From the NCBI RefSeq assembly GCF_014646095.1, contig NZ_BMMU01000002.1, positions 248,001 through 312,000 on the forward strand: a DNA stretch of 64,000 bases, read 5' to 3'. The notes beneath the pieces are model-generated. The model saw only the letters and a list, made by a program, of their open reading frames with translations, did no database searches and was not told where the DNA came from. Source of the stretch: Streptomyces lacrimifluminis. Lineage in GTDB: Bacteria; Actinomycetota; Actinomycetes; Streptomycetales; Streptomycetaceae. Of the stretch, positions 32,370 through 41,436 are shown piece by piece (within the stretch, counting starts at the first letter, position 1; every line of letters begins with the position of its first letter). The position numbers were made by a program, and so were the translations under genes.

Positions 32370-33548
32370 ATGTCCCTCACCGCCGCACAACGCCACACGT
32401 GGCTGTCGGAGCAGGACTGCGATCTCGACGCCTTCCGTGCCGGGGTCCGGCGGACGACCGACGCCGCCGACTACCCGTACGCGACCGCCGTCCGCGAGAA
32501 CGTCCTCGTCTACGACGGTGAGCGGCTGCGCTCCGCCGTCACCACGCCGGTCGGACGCCGGGAGGTCATGGCGGAGCTGGTCCGGGCGCTCACCGACGGC
32601 CCCGGGGTCGTGATCCTCCAGCGGGCCTTCACCGACCCGTCGGTCGTGGACCGGGCGACCGCCGCCTTCGAGGCGCTCATCGCCGAGCAGCACGCCGCCG
32701 GGACCGTCGCGGGCGACCACTTCGCCAGCCCCGGGGCCAACGACCGGGTGTGGAACGCCCTGGAGAAAGCCGCCCTGCGCGCGCCGGAGGCGTTCGCCGA
32801 CTACTACGCCAACGACATGATCGCCCTCGTCTCCACCGCGTGGCTCGGCCCCGGCTACCGGATGACCTCACAGATCAACGTCGTCAACCCAGGTGGCGCC
32901 GCGCAGAGCCCGCACCGCGACTACCACCTCGGCTTCCTGTCCAACGAGGCGGCTGCCGCCTACCCGGCGCACGTCCACCGCCTCTCCCCCGTGCTGACCC
33001 TGCAGGGCGCGGTCGCCCACTGCGACATGCCCGTCGAGTCCGGCCCGACGCTGTACCTGCCGTACTCGCACTCGTACGAGCCCGGCTATCTGGCCTGGCG
33101 GCTCCCGGAGTTCAGGGCGTACTTCGACGCCCACCACGTGCAGCTGCCGCTGGCCAAGGGGGACGCGGCGTTCTTCAACCCCGCGCTCTTCCACGCGGCC
33201 GGCACCAACCGCTCCGCGGACATCCGCCGGATGGCGAACCTCCTCCAGGTGTCGTCCGCGTTCGGGCGGGCCATGGAGACCGTGGACCGGGCGGCGATCG
33301 TGAACGCGGTCTACCCCGTGCTGCTCGCCCGCAAGGCCGAGGGAGCGGGCGACGCGTGGCTGGAGGCGGTCGTCGCGGCCTCGGCGGAGGGCTACCCCTT
33401 CCCCACCAACCTCGACCGGGATCCGCCGGTCGACGGCCTGGCCCCGCCCTCGCAGGCGGACCTCGTACGGCGTGCGCTGCGCGAGGAGTGGACCCCCGAG
33501 GCGCTCCGCGAGGCACTGCGGGCCGGCGCCGAACGACAGATGAGCTGA
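32370..33548 (+). CDS. Phytanoyl-CoA dioxygenase (PhyH)-family Fe(II)/2-oxoglutarate oxygenase
   Basis: The 392-residue protein carries the PhyH iron ligands: HxD in SPHRDYHLGF and the distal His in FFNPALFHAAGTNRS, with the following Arg (RRMANLLQ) for 2-oxoglutarate. ATG 32370 with an AGAAGGACGACG site is the start; the ORF opens further upstream only because of a repetitive ATGATGTTGATG run. It heads an operon with an SDR (13 bp downstream) and an inositol-dehydrogenase-like gene, so it probably hydroxylates or demethylates a sugar-like compound in the same pathway. Substrate unknown. Confidence 0.88.
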   Translation: MSLTAAQRHTWLSEQDCDLDAFRAGVRRTTDAADYPYATAVRENVLVYDGERLRSAVTTPVGRREVMAELVRALTDGPGVVILQRAFTDPSVVDRATAAFEALIAEQHAAGTVAGDHFASPGANDRVWNALEKAALRAPEAFADYYANDMIALVSTAWLGPGYRMTSQINVVNPGGAAQSPHRDYHLGFLSNEAAAAYPAHVHRLSPVLTLQGAVAHCDMPVESGPTLYLPYSHSYEPGYLAWRLPEFRAYFDAHHVQLPLAKGDAAFFNPALFHAAGTNRSADIRRMANLLQVSSAFGRAMETVDRAAIVNAVYPVLLARKAEGAGDAWLEAVVAASAEGYPFPTNLDRDPPVDGLAPPSQADLVRRALREEWTPEALREALRAGAERQMS

Positions 33549-33561
33549 GGAACCGAACAGC

Positions 33562-34338
33562 ATGGGACTTCTTCAGGACAAGGTCGTCCTCGTCAACGGC
33601 GGCAGTCAGGGCGTCGGGGCGGCCATCGCCCGCGCGGCCGTCCGCGAGGGCGCCGTCGTCGCGGTGACCGGGCGGCGCCCGGAACCGGGCGAGGCACTGG
33701 TCGCGGAACTGACGGCGGCGGGCGGCAAGGCCATGTACGTACGCGCCGACCTGTCGGACGCCGAACAGGCGAAGGCGTCCGTGGCCGAGGTGATCGCCGC
33801 CCACGGGCGGATCGACTGCCTGGTCAACTCGGCGGGCCTGACCTCGCGCGGCACGCTGCTGGACACCACGCCCGAACTGTTCGACGCGCACATCGCGATC
33901 AACCTCAAGGGCCCGTTCTTCGCCATGCAGGCCGCGGTGGCGGACATGGTGGCGCGCAAGGCGCCCGGCACGGTCGTCAACATCATCACGTCCTCGGCGC
34001 ACGGCGGGCAGCCCTTCCTGGCCCCGTACGTCGCCGCGAAGGCCGGTCTCATCGGCCTGACCCGCAACGCGGCGCACGCCCACCGCTGGGACCGGGTCCG
34101 CATCAACGGCCTCAACATCGGCTGGACGGCGACCGAGGGCGAGGACGCCACCCAGCGGGCCTTCCACGGAGCGGGCGACGACTGGCTCGACCAGGCCGCC
34201 GAACGCCTGCCCATGGGCAAGCTCGGCCAGCCGGACGAGATCGCCGACTTCGTGGTCCTCCTGCTCTCCGACCGGTCGGGCGTGGTCACCGGTTCGGTGA
34301 TCGACTGGGACCAGAACGTCCTGGGCGGCCTGGACTGA
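33562..34338 (+). CDS. Short-chain dehydrogenase/reductase
   Basis: A 258-residue classical SDR: NGGSQGVGAAIARAA (TGxxxGxG variant), CLVNSAG, catalytic Ser in IITSSAHGG, and Tyr/Lys in YVAAKAGLIG. The C-terminal end is typical (VTGSVIDWDQNVLGG). It is the second gene of the operon after the PhyH-like oxygenase and likely oxidises the hydroxylated intermediate. The SSxxxGGQPFLAPYVAAK layout resembles sugar-acid and cyclitol dehydrogenases, but the substrate cannot be told. Confidence 0.9.
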   Translation: MGLLQDKVVLVNGGSQGVGAAIARAAVREGAVVAVTGRRPEPGEALVAELTAAGGKAMYVRADLSDAEQAKASVAEVIAAHGRIDCLVNSAGLTSRGTLLDTTPELFDAHIAINLKGPFFAMQAAVADMVARKAPGTVVNIITSSAHGGQPFLAPYVAAKAGLIGLTRNAAHAHRWDRVRINGLNIGWTATEGEDATQRAFHGAGDDWLDQAAERLPMGKLGQPDEIADFVVLLLSDRSGVVTGSVIDWDQNVLGGLD

Positions 34339-34405
34339 CCCTCCCCTTCTCCCGCCCGCTTCGCCCCCTCTGCGGCTTCTCTCCCCTTTTTCTTCCCTTC
34401 TCCTC
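34339..34405. other. Polypyrimidine tract between SDR and inositol-dehydrogenase-like gene
   Basis: Nearly 70 bases of C/T-rich sequence on the plus strand (CCTCCCCTTCTCCCGCCCGC and similar, to CTTTTTCTTCCCTTCTCC). No hairpin is seen. It may be a spacer or affect transcript processing; no function is supported. Confidence 0.5.
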
Positions 34406-34444
34406 GCAGAACACCCGCACCACTCTCAAGGAGCACCACAGCCC

Positions 34445-35449
34445 ATGCGTATCGGAATCCTCGGCCTCGGCCGCATCGGCGTCTTCCACGCCGAGACCCT
34501 CTCCGGTCTCGCCGCCGTCGACTCCCTCGTCGTCAGCGACCCGTTCGCGGAGGCCGCCAAGACCGCCGCCGAGCGCTTCGGCGCCCAGGTGGCGGACTCC
34601 CCCGAGGCCCTCCTGGCCGCCGGTGTCGACGGCATCGTCGTCGCCGCCGCGACGGACGCCCACCCGGCCCTGATCCTCGCCGCCGTCGAGGCGGGTGTGC
34701 CGGTGTTCTGCGAGAAGCCGGTGGCCCGCTCGATGGCCGAGGGCGTCGCGGTGCTGAACGCGGTCAAGGACAGCGGCGTCGAGATCCAGATCGGCTACCA
34801 GCGCCGTTTCGACGCGGGCTTCAGCGCGGCCCGCGGCGCTGTCCGGAGCGGGGAGCTGGGCCTCCTGCACTCCATCCGGTCGACCACGCTGGACCCGGCG
34901 CCGCCGCCGGCCGCGTACATCGCCGCCTCCGGTGGCATCTTCCGGGACTGTTCGGTCCACGACTTCGACATCATCCGCTGGGTGACGGGCCGCGAGGTGA
35001 CCGAGGTGTACGCGGTCGGCGGCAACCGGGGGGCCGGCTACATCAAGGACGCGGGCGACGCCGACACCACCGGCGCGATCCTCACCCTGGACGACGGCAC
35101 GATCGCCGTGGTCTCCAACTCCCGCCACAACGCCCGTGGTTACGACGTCCGCATGGACCTGCACGGCTTCAAGGACAGCATCTCGGTGGGCTTGGAGGAC
35201 AAGCTCCCGCTGCGTTCCGTGGAGCCGGGTGTGACCTTCCCGGCGGGTGTCCCGCACGACTTCTTCATGGACCGGTTCATCCCCGCCTACCGCGCAGAAC
35301 TGACGGCGTTCACGGAGGTCGTCGCGGGCACCCGTACGTCCCCGTGCACGGTCGCCGAGGCACTGGAGGCGGGCTGGATCGCGGACGCGTGCACGCTGTC
35401 GCTCCAGGAGCACCGCCCGGTGCGCATCGAGGACGTACGCACGGTCTGA
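34445..35449 (+). CDS. Gfo/Idh/MocA oxidoreductase (2), myo-inositol 2-dehydrogenase-like
   Basis: The 334-residue protein has the Rossmann motif ILGLGRIGVFHAETL, EKPVARSMAEG, the substrate-domain stretch IQIGYQRRFDAGFSAARGAV and catalytic His in FRDCSVHDFDIIRWVTGREV. The YQRRFD and SVHDFD motifs are those of inositol 2-dehydrogenases (IolG/Idh), which oxidise myo-inositol to 2-keto-myo-inositol. ATG 34445 follows a CAAGGAG site. Third gene of the PhyH-SDR operon, convergent with another IolG-like gene. Confidence 0.88.
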   Translation: MRIGILGLGRIGVFHAETLSGLAAVDSLVVSDPFAEAAKTAAERFGAQVADSPEALLAAGVDGIVVAAATDAHPALILAAVEAGVPVFCEKPVARSMAEGVAVLNAVKDSGVEIQIGYQRRFDAGFSAARGAVRSGELGLLHSIRSTTLDPAPPPAAYIAASGGIFRDCSVHDFDIIRWVTGREVTEVYAVGGNRGAGYIKDAGDADTTGAILTLDDGTIAVVSNSRHNARGYDVRMDLHGFKDSISVGLEDKLPLRSVEPGVTFPAGVPHDFFMDRFIPAYRAELTAFTEVVAGTRTSPCTVAEALEAGWIADACTLSLQEHRPVRIEDVRTV

Positions 35450-35484
35450 GCAAGCCCGGTCGGGCGCCGGTCCGCGCTGTCGAC

Positions 35485-36504
35485 TCACCTGTACAGCGCG
35501 GGCCGTTCGACGAGTTCCACCTCGACGCGCCGGCCCTCGGTCCGCGCACGTACGCCGGCCTCGCAGACCGCGGCCACCGCGTAACCGTCCCAGACACCGG
35601 GCCCGGTGACCTCGCCGCGCCGGGTGGCGTCGACCCACGCCTGGACCTCACGGTCGTACGCGTCCTCGAACCGTTCGATGAAGTCCTGGGCGATGGTCCC
35701 GCCCCACTGCCCTGCCGAGTTGACGACCATCCCACGGCCGTCGCCGATCCGCGCGGTCCCGCGTTCGCAGACCACCTCGGCCCGCACCTGGTACCCGAAG
35801 CCGCAGTTGACGTTGATCTCGACGTCGACGATCGCCCCGCCGTCGGTCTCCATCACGACGAACTGCGGGTCCTGAAGACCCTCCGGCGCGTTGACTGACG
35901 GCCTCGGACACAGCACGGTGACCGCGGTGATCTCCTGTCCGAGGAGCCACCGGGTCACGTCGATCTCGTGCACCACGGAGTCGTTGATGTGCATCGCACT
36001 GGTCCACCAGGGCGGGGAGGCCATGTTGCGATGCACGTTGTGCAGCATCAGCGGTCGGCCCAACCGCCCTGTGTCGAGCAGCGACTTGAGCTTCAGGTAC
36101 TCGGCGTCGTACCGCCGCATGAACCCGACCTGGACCCGCCGCCGCCCCAGCCTCCGCTCTGCCTCCAGCACCCGCAACGCGGAGGCCGCGTCGGGCGTGA
36201 GCGGCTTCTCGCACAACACCGGCAGGTCATGGGAGAAGGCCGCGAGCAGGGCCGCCTCGTGAGCGACCCCCGGCGAGGCGACAAGCACGGCGTCGACATC
36301 GGGCGAGGCCATGGCGGCGACCGGGTCGGTGTACGTCCTGCAGCCGTCGATGCCGGCCGCGACCTGCTCGGCCCGCGCGGGATCGACGTCCACGACGGCG
36401 ACCACCCGGGCGCCACTGGTGACTTCCTCGATCCGACGAACGTGATCGGCACCCATCCTGCCGGTACCGATCACGAGCACGCCGAGCGCGTCATGGCGTT
36501 TCAT
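35485..36504 (-). CDS. Gfo/Idh/MocA oxidoreductase (3), myo-inositol 2-dehydrogenase-like
   Basis: The 339-residue protein shows [50 protein letters not shown] and [17 protein letters not shown], the pattern of actinobacterial inositol or scyllo-inositol dehydrogenases. ATG 36504. It is convergent with the second Gfo/Idh gene (35 bp apart) and lies downstream of the sugar ABC operon on the same strand, separated by 148 bp with a dispersed 22-bp repeat. Confidence 0.88.
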   Translation of the reverse strand: MKRHDALGVLVIGTGRMGADHVRRIEEVTSGARVVAVVDVDPARAEQVAAGIDGCRTYTDPVAAMASPDVDAVLVASPGVAHEAALLAAFSHDLPVLCEKPLTPDAASALRVLEAERRLGRRRVQVGFMRRYDAEYLKLKSLLDTGRLGRPLMLHNVHRNMASPPWWTSAMHINDSVVHEIDVTRWLLGQEITAVTVLCPRPSVNAPEGLQDPQFVVMETDGGAIVDVEINVNCGFGYQVRAEVVCERGTARIGDGRGMVVNSAGQWGGTIAQDFIERFEDAYDREVQAWVDATRRGEVTGPGVWDGYAVAAVCEAGVRARTEGRRVEVELVERPALYR

Positions 36505-36575
36505 GGAGAAACGGTGCCCCTTTGCGACGTGGCACGAGGTCTCCGACGGTAGGGGCGCGGGCCTGTGTCGATCTG

Positions 36576-36597
36576 TGGCTCCGCCGCGTGGGCGCGA
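36576..36597. repeat. Dispersed 22-bp intergenic repeat, copy 2
   Basis: Identical over 22 bp to 7880-7901. It lies between the third Gfo/Idh gene and the ABC-transporter operon. Confidence 0.6.
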
Positions 36598-36652
36598 CCG
36601 GCCACGGACCACCCGCACCCGACGAACCACCCGTGAACTGCCCGCGTCTACG

Positions 36653-37567
36653 CTATTCCGTCGTCCCCTTCGAGGGGGTCGCGACGGTTGTCTTGAGGTC
36701 CTCGGCCTCGGGGAGCTTCTCGACGTCGACCCCGCGGACCTGTGCCAACTCGTGTTTGAGGGCCGCGAGTTCGGCGCCGCCGGCCATGTGGTTGGTGAGC
36801 TCTTCGAGGGTGACCTCGCTCCGGGCGGCGGAGAGTTCCATGGTGCCCAGGCGCAGGACGCTGAAGTGGTCGCCGACCATGTAGGCGTGGTGCGGGTTGT
36901 GGGTGATGAAGATGACACCCAGACCCTTGTCACGGGCGGCGGCGATGTACTTCAGCACCACACCGGACTGCTTGACGCCGAGGGCGGCGGTGGGCTCGTC
37001 CAGGATCAGGACCCGTGCGCCGAAGTAGACGGCGCGGGCGATCGCCACGGACTGGCGCTGGCCGCCGGAGAGGGTGCCGATGGGCTGGTCGAGGTCGTCC
37101 AGGACGATGCCCATGTTGCGCAGTTCCGCGTCCGCGGTCTGCTTCATCTTCTCGATGTCGAGACGGCGCACGGGCCAGGGGCCCTTGGTCATCTCGGAGC
37201 CGAGGAAGAAGTTGCGCCACACCGGCATCAGCGGGACGGTCGCCAGGTCCTGGTAGACGGTCGCGATACCGGCGTCCAACGCCTCCCGGGGCGTGCCGAA
37301 ATGGACGGGGTTGCCGTCGACGAGCACCTCGCCCTCGGTGTGCTGGTGCAGCCCGGAGATGATTTTGATCAGCGTGGACTTGCCGGCGCCGTTGTCGCCC
37401 AGCACGCAGGTCACCTGACCGGAGCGCACCGTGAGGTCGACGCCGTGCAGGGCGCGGACGTTGCCGTACGACTTCCCGGTGTTCCGCAGCTCGACGACCG
37501 GCGCGGCGTCCGTCGGCGAACTCTCCTGGGTGAGCGTGCCGTTGGGGGAGGTTTCGTTGGTTGTCAT
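36653..37567 (-). CDS. Sugar ABC transporter ATP-binding protein (single-domain type)
   Basis: A 304-residue ATPase with Walker [11 protein letters not shown]-loop VYQDLA, signature LSGGQRQ, Walker [12 protein letters not shown] and H-loop FITHNP. Only one nucleotide-binding domain is present, unlike RbsA/MglA/IatA-type tandem ATPases, so it should dimerise as in the FrcA type of carbohydrate importers. The C-terminal 50 residues form a helical extension ([20 protein letters not shown]). Last gene of a binding protein-permease-ATPase operon with a 4-bp gap to the permease. Confidence 0.93.
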   Translation of the reverse strand: MTTNETSPNGTLTQESSPTDAAPVVELRNTGKSYGNVRALHGVDLTVRSGQVTCVLGDNGAGKSTLIKIISGLHQHTEGEVLVDGNPVHFGTPREALDAGIATVYQDLATVPLMPVWRNFFLGSEMTKGPWPVRRLDIEKMKQTADAELRNMGIVLDDLDQPIGTLSGGQRQSVAIARAVYFGARVLILDEPTAALGVKQSGVVLKYIAAARDKGLGVIFITHNPHHAYMVGDHFSVLRLGTMELSAARSEVTLEELTNHMAGGAELAALKHELAQVRGVDVEKLPEAEDLKTTVATPSKGTTE

Positions 37568-37571
37568 CAGT

Positions 37572-38648
37572 TCACCTCCGGGTCGCCTGGCGGCGGACCC
37601 ACAGATTGACGAGGGCGGCGACCAGGAGCATCACGCCGAGGAACGCCTTGAACCAGTCCGGGTTCCAGTTGGCGTAGACGATGCCCTGGGAGACCATGCC
37701 GAAGATGAAGGCACCGATGACCGGGCCGATCGCGGAGCCGTAGCCACCGGTCAGCAGGCAGCCGCCGATGACCGCGGCGATGATGTACAGGAACTCGTTG
37801 CCCACGCCCTCGCCGGACTGGACCGTGTTGAACGAGAACAGCAGGTGCATGCCCACGAACCAGGCGCCCGCGCCCACGCCCATGAACAGGGCGATCTTCG
37901 TGAACTTCACCGGGACACCGACCGCGCGGGCGGAGTCCTGGCTGCCGCCGACGGCGAAGATCCAGTTCCCGAACCTGGTGCGCAGCAGGAGCCAGGTCGC
38001 GATCGCGGCGAAGACCAGCCAGTACACGATCGTGATCTTGAAGTTGACGTCACCGATGGCGAACTCGGAGGCGAAGACCTTCTTGGCCTGGTCGAAGCCG
38101 TCCATGTCGGCGATCGAGTCGGACGCCACGTTCCCGGTGAAGATCTTCGTGACGGCGAGGTTGGCGCCCTGCAGGATCAGGAACGAGCCGAGGGTGACCA
38201 GGAAGCTCGGCAGCCCGGTCTTGATCAGCAGCCAGCCGTTGAACGCCCCCACGGCGAGGGACACGACCAGGGCGACGAACACTCCGGTCCATACGTTCAT
38301 GGAGAGCTGGAAGCTGAGGATGGCCGCGGTCAGCGCCGAGGTCGTGACCGCGACGCCGGCGGACAGGTCGAACTCCCCGCCGATCATCAGCAGGGCCACC
38401 GGCAACGCCATGATGCCCATGACGGACGCCTGGTAGAGCACCGTCGCGAGGGCACTGGTCTCCCGGAAGGAAGGCGCCACCGTGAAGAAGAACAGGTACA
38501 CACCGATCGCGGCGATGAGGGCACCGACCTCGGGGCGGGCCAGCAGCCTGCGCCCCAGGGACCGCTGATTGGTGCGGCCGTCCTTCTGAGTGACCGGCGG
38601 AGCCGGCGGCGAGGAACTCGCCGCCGGAGCCGTTGCGTGACTCGACAT
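37572..38648 (-). CDS. Sugar ABC transporter permease (FrcC/RbsC-like)
   Basis: A 358-residue membrane protein of the BPD_transp_2 family with about ten helices. The characteristic [20 protein letters not shown] segment and the conserved [20 protein letters not shown] loop near the cytoplasmic ATPase contact are visible. ATG 38648 shares its A with the TGA stop of the binding protein (TGATG overlap); an adjacent GTG 38651 is also possible. Works with the ATPase at 36653 and the lipoprotein at 38648. Confidence 0.93.
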   Translation of the reverse strand: MSSHATAPAASSSPPAPPVTQKDGRTNQRSLGRRLLARPEVGALIAAIGVYLFFFTVAPSFRETSALATVLYQASVMGIMALPVALLMIGGEFDLSAGVAVTTSALTAAILSFQLSMNVWTGVFVALVVSLAVGAFNGWLLIKTGLPSFLVTLGSFLILQGANLAVTKIFTGNVASDSIADMDGFDQAKKVFASEFAIGDVNFKITIVYWLVFAAIATWLLLRTRFGNWIFAVGGSQDSARAVGVPVKFTKIALFMGVGAGAWFVGMHLLFSFNTVQSGEGVGNEFLYIIAAVIGGCLLTGGYGSAIGPVIGAFIFGMVSQGIVYANWNPDWFKAFLGVMLLVAALVNLWVRRQATRR

Positions 38649-39661
38649 CACCGAGTGCCCTTCGCGGCGAACGCGGCGATCTTCTCGACGTTGGACTTGT
38701 CGACGAACGCCGGGCCGGTCAGCACGGGCTGCTCACCGCCACCGCTGTAGTTGCCGTTGTTCTTGAACAGCCACATCGAGTCGACGGCCAAGTAGCCCTG
38801 GAGGTAGGGCTGCTGGTCCACCGCGAACTGGATGTCGCCCTTCGTGATGGCGTCGGTCATCTCCTTGTTGAGGTCGAACGTCGCGACCTTGGCCTTGCTG
38901 CCTGCGTCGCTCACCGACTGCACCGCGGTCAGCGCGTAGCTGGCGCCGAGCGCGACGACGTAGTCGATCGCCTTGTCCTGGTTGAGCTTCGCGGTGATCG
39001 TCGACTTCACGGACGGCATGTCGGTGCCGTTGACGTTGAGAGTCTCCAGCGTGCCGGTGAACGTCTTCTTCACACCGTCACAGCGCTGGGTGAGGCCGAC
39101 GTTGCCCTGCTCCTGGATCACACAGACGGCCTTCTTGGAGCCGAGTTCGTTCAGCTTCTTGCCGAACGCCTCGCCCGCGACGGTCTCGTCCTGGCCGAAG
39201 AACTGCTGGAGACCCAGCTTCTTCCAGTCGCTCAGGCCCGAGTTGAGGCCGACGACAGGGATGCCGGCCGCCGTCGCCTTGGCCACGACGTCCTTCATGG
39301 CGTCCGGCTTGGCCAGCGTGATGGCGATGCCGTCGACCTTCTGGGCGATCGCGTTGTCGACGAGGTTGGCCTGGTTGCCCGCGTTCGGGTCGGCCGAGTA
39401 GACGAGCTTGATGTTGTCCTTGTCCGCGGCAGCCTGGGCGCCCTTGCGGACGATGTCCCAGAAGGTGTCGCCGGGCGCCTGGTGGGTGACCAGGGCGACG
39501 GTCATCCGAGGGGTGGTGGCCTTGCCCGCCGAGGCGTCGGCACCGCCGTCCTCGGACTTCTTGCCGCCGGAACTGCTGGAGCAGCCCGCGAGGACCAAGG
39601 CCGTCGCCGCGGCAGCGGCGACAACGGGGGCGATTCTGCGGGAGCGAGAAGAGCGGTCCAT
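38648..39661 (-). CDS. Sugar-binding lipoprotein of an ABC importer
   Basis: The 337-residue protein has a lipoprotein signal peptide (VVAAAAATALVLAGC, lipobox LAGC, Cys at about residue 27), a Ser/Gly linker and a type I periplasmic-binding fold (VALVTHQAPGDTFWDIVRKG ... GIAITLAKPDAMKDVVAKAT). It resembles the ribose/fructose/inositol binding-protein group. The neighbours make a cyclitol or related sugar the likely cargo. First gene of the operon; the upstream region has a TTGACA box on its strand. Confidence 0.92.
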   Translation of the reverse strand: MDRSSRSRRIAPVVAAAAATALVLAGCSSSSGGKKSEDGGADASAGKATTPRMTVALVTHQAPGDTFWDIVRKGAQAAADKDNIKLVYSADPNAGNQANLVDNAIAQKVDGIAITLAKPDAMKDVVAKATAAGIPVVGLNSGLSDWKKLGLQQFFGQDETVAGEAFGKKLNELGSKKAVCVIQEQGNVGLTQRCDGVKKTFTGTLETLNVNGTDMPSVKSTITAKLNQDKAIDYVVALGASYALTAVQSVSDAGSKAKVATFDLNKEMTDAITKGDIQFAVDQQPYLQGYLAVDSMWLFKNNGNYSGGGEQPVLTGPAFVDKSNVEKIAAFAAKGTR

Positions 39662-39944
39662 CTTTCCTGCACCTCACTGTGCGACCGGGGAGAGGGTGGG
39701 GATCTTAGCGATCCCGGGCCCGGGTCCCGGAGGTCCGGGCCGTGTGCCGCGAACACGGCAGTCCACTTGGGACCGAATCCAAATCCTTGGAACTGTCCGC
39801 TGTCAATACTTTGTTAAGACATCATTTCACGAGCAGGTCAGAATGTAAGAACAAACTCTTGACAGCGTCACCCTCCGAGTCCTACACCTGGGAGACGACA
39901 AGCCCCTCGGGACCCGCATCCTCCGCAGCTCGAAGGAGCATCGC
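39662..39944. promoter_or_regulatory. Divergent promoter region with inverted CGCTGTCAA...TTGACAGCG
   Basis: Between the sugar-transporter operon and the former iol operon, CGCTGTCAA (39798-39806) and TTGACAGCG (39859-39867) form a perfect 9-bp inverted repeat 52 bp apart. Each arm contains TTGACA pointing toward one of the flanking genes, so they may be two -35 boxes or two sites for one regulator. The stretch in between is A/T-rich (ACTTTGTTAAGACATC). Confidence 0.55.
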
Positions 39945-40464
39945 ATGACCGAGTCAGCCCCGCCCTTCGACCTGGTCACCATGGGCCGCATCGGAGTTGA
40001 TCTCTGTCCGCCGCGGTCCGGCGCACCGCTGACCCTAGTGCAGACGTTCGGAGAGTTTCCCGGTGGGTCCGCCGCCGACGTCGCGGTCGCGGGGGCCCGT
40101 CCGGGCCGTTCCTCGGCCGTCGTCACCCTCACCGGTGCGGACGCCTCCGGCGGCCATCCGCACCAGGCGCTCAGGGAGTTCGGGGTCCACGACGGCTGGG
40201 TCACCGGGCTCCGCGCCGAGGACATCGCCCGGCTGCGCTTCGACGCGGGCAGGCTGCTGCTGCGCAGCGACCACGACGACCCGGGCTCGCTCGCGACCCT
40301 GGAGTCCGGCTTCCCGTCACCGACGACCCGGAAGGCGCGTACGAGCGCCGACGCGAGGTGCTGCGGCCGTCGACCGTGCAGGGCCGGTCGTCGGCCGGTC
40401 GCTGCTCCACCCGTCTTCGGGCAGTGTGGAGACAGCCGTGGACACGGTGGTGGGACTGCTGTGA
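39945..40464 (+). pseudogene. Collapsed iolC (5-dehydro-2-deoxygluconokinase) and aldolase genes
   Basis: From ATG 39945 about 85 codons match the start of PfkB-type IolC (FDLVTMGRIGVDL, FGEFPGGSAADVAVAGARPG, VVTLTGADASGG, ALREFGVHDGWVT). The frame then changes to a different protein: LRAEDIARLRFDAGRLLL and, in the next frame, VTDDPEGAYERRREVLRPST with a tail GSVETAVDTVVGLL. That second part looks like the ends of the class I aldolase-like protein normally encoded after iolC. Deletions removed the kinase active site (the PfkB GAGD motif) and most of the aldolase. Non-functional. Confidence 0.7.
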
Positions 40465-40539
40465 ACCGAGACAACAACAGGGTACGGCCGTGAACCGGGT
40501 CAACACAGGACCCGCTGTGAACAGGAGTAGTGACAGATC

Positions 40540-41436
40540 ATGACCACCGCCTACCACCTCCCGGCCGGCAAGGCTCTCGGCGGCCCGTACGTCGTCGACG
40601 TCAACCCCGACAAGGCCGGCTGGGGCTACTCCAGCCTCCGGGTGCTGGAACTGCCCCCAGGCGGCTCGCACGCCTTCTCCACCGGTGACAGCGAGTGGAT
40701 CGCACTGTCCCTGAACGGCTCCTGCACGGTCGACACGACGGACGATTTCGGCCACACCGCCTTCGAGATGCACGGCCGCGACAGCGTGTTCAGCGGCGTC
40801 AGCGACTTCGTGTACATGCCCCGTGACGCACGTACGACCATCACCTCCGCCGAGGGCGGGCGCTTCGCGCTCACCGGCGCGCGCTGCACCCGGCGGCTGC
40901 CCGCGCGCTACGGTCCCGCCTCCTCCGTCCCGGTGGAGCTGCGCGGCACCGGGAACTCCTCCCGGCAGGTCAACAACTTCGGCGCGGCGGGCGTCTTCGA
41001 GTGCGACAAGCTGATCGCCGTCGAGGTCATCACACCCGGCGGGAACTGGTCGTCCTTCCCGCCCCACAAGCACGACGAGCACCGGCCCGGCGAGGAGTCC
41101 GTCCTCGAGGAGATCTACTACTTCGAGTTCGCCGACCACGAGAGCACGCCCGGCCTCGGCTACCAGCGGGTGTCCCCGTCCGGGCAGGGCCGGAACACGG
41201 ACGTGCTGGCCGAGGTGCGCGGCGGGGACGTCGTCCTCATCCCCGACGGCTGGCACGGCCCGTCCATGGCCGTGCCCGGTCACCACATGTACTACCTCAA
41301 CGTCATGGCCGGACCCGAGGCCGACCGCGCCTGGCTGATCTGCGACCACCCCGATCACGCCTGGGTCCGCGGCACCTGGCCCGAACAGCCCGTCGACCCC
41401 CGCCTGCCCCTCTACACGGCCCCGGAGAAGTCCTGA
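40540..41436 (+). CDS. iolB: 5-deoxy-glucuronate isomerase
   Basis: The 298-residue product is a typical IolB: metal-binding cupin motif FPPHKHDEHRPGEESVLEEI, YYFEFADHE, GYQRVSP and DGWHGPSMAVPGHHMYYLNV. IolB isomerises 5-deoxy-D-glucuronate to 5-dehydro-2-deoxy-D-gluconate in myo-inositol degradation. ATG 40540. The stop shares a base with the iolD start (TGATG). It follows the collapsed iolC gene in the same operon. Confidence 0.95.
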   Translation: MTTAYHLPAGKALGGPYVVDVNPDKAGWGYSSLRVLELPPGGSHAFSTGDSEWIALSLNGSCTVDTTDDFGHTAFEMHGRDSVFSGVSDFVYMPRDARTTITSAEGGRFALTGARCTRRLPARYGPASSVPVELRGTGNSSRQVNNFGAAGVFECDKLIAVEVITPGGNWSSFPPHKHDEHRPGEESVLEEIYYFEFADHESTPGLGYQRVSPSGQGRNTDVLAEVRGGDVVLIPDGWHGPSMAVPGHHMYYLNVMAGPEADRAWLICDHPDHAWVRGTWPEQPVDPRLPLYTAPEKS

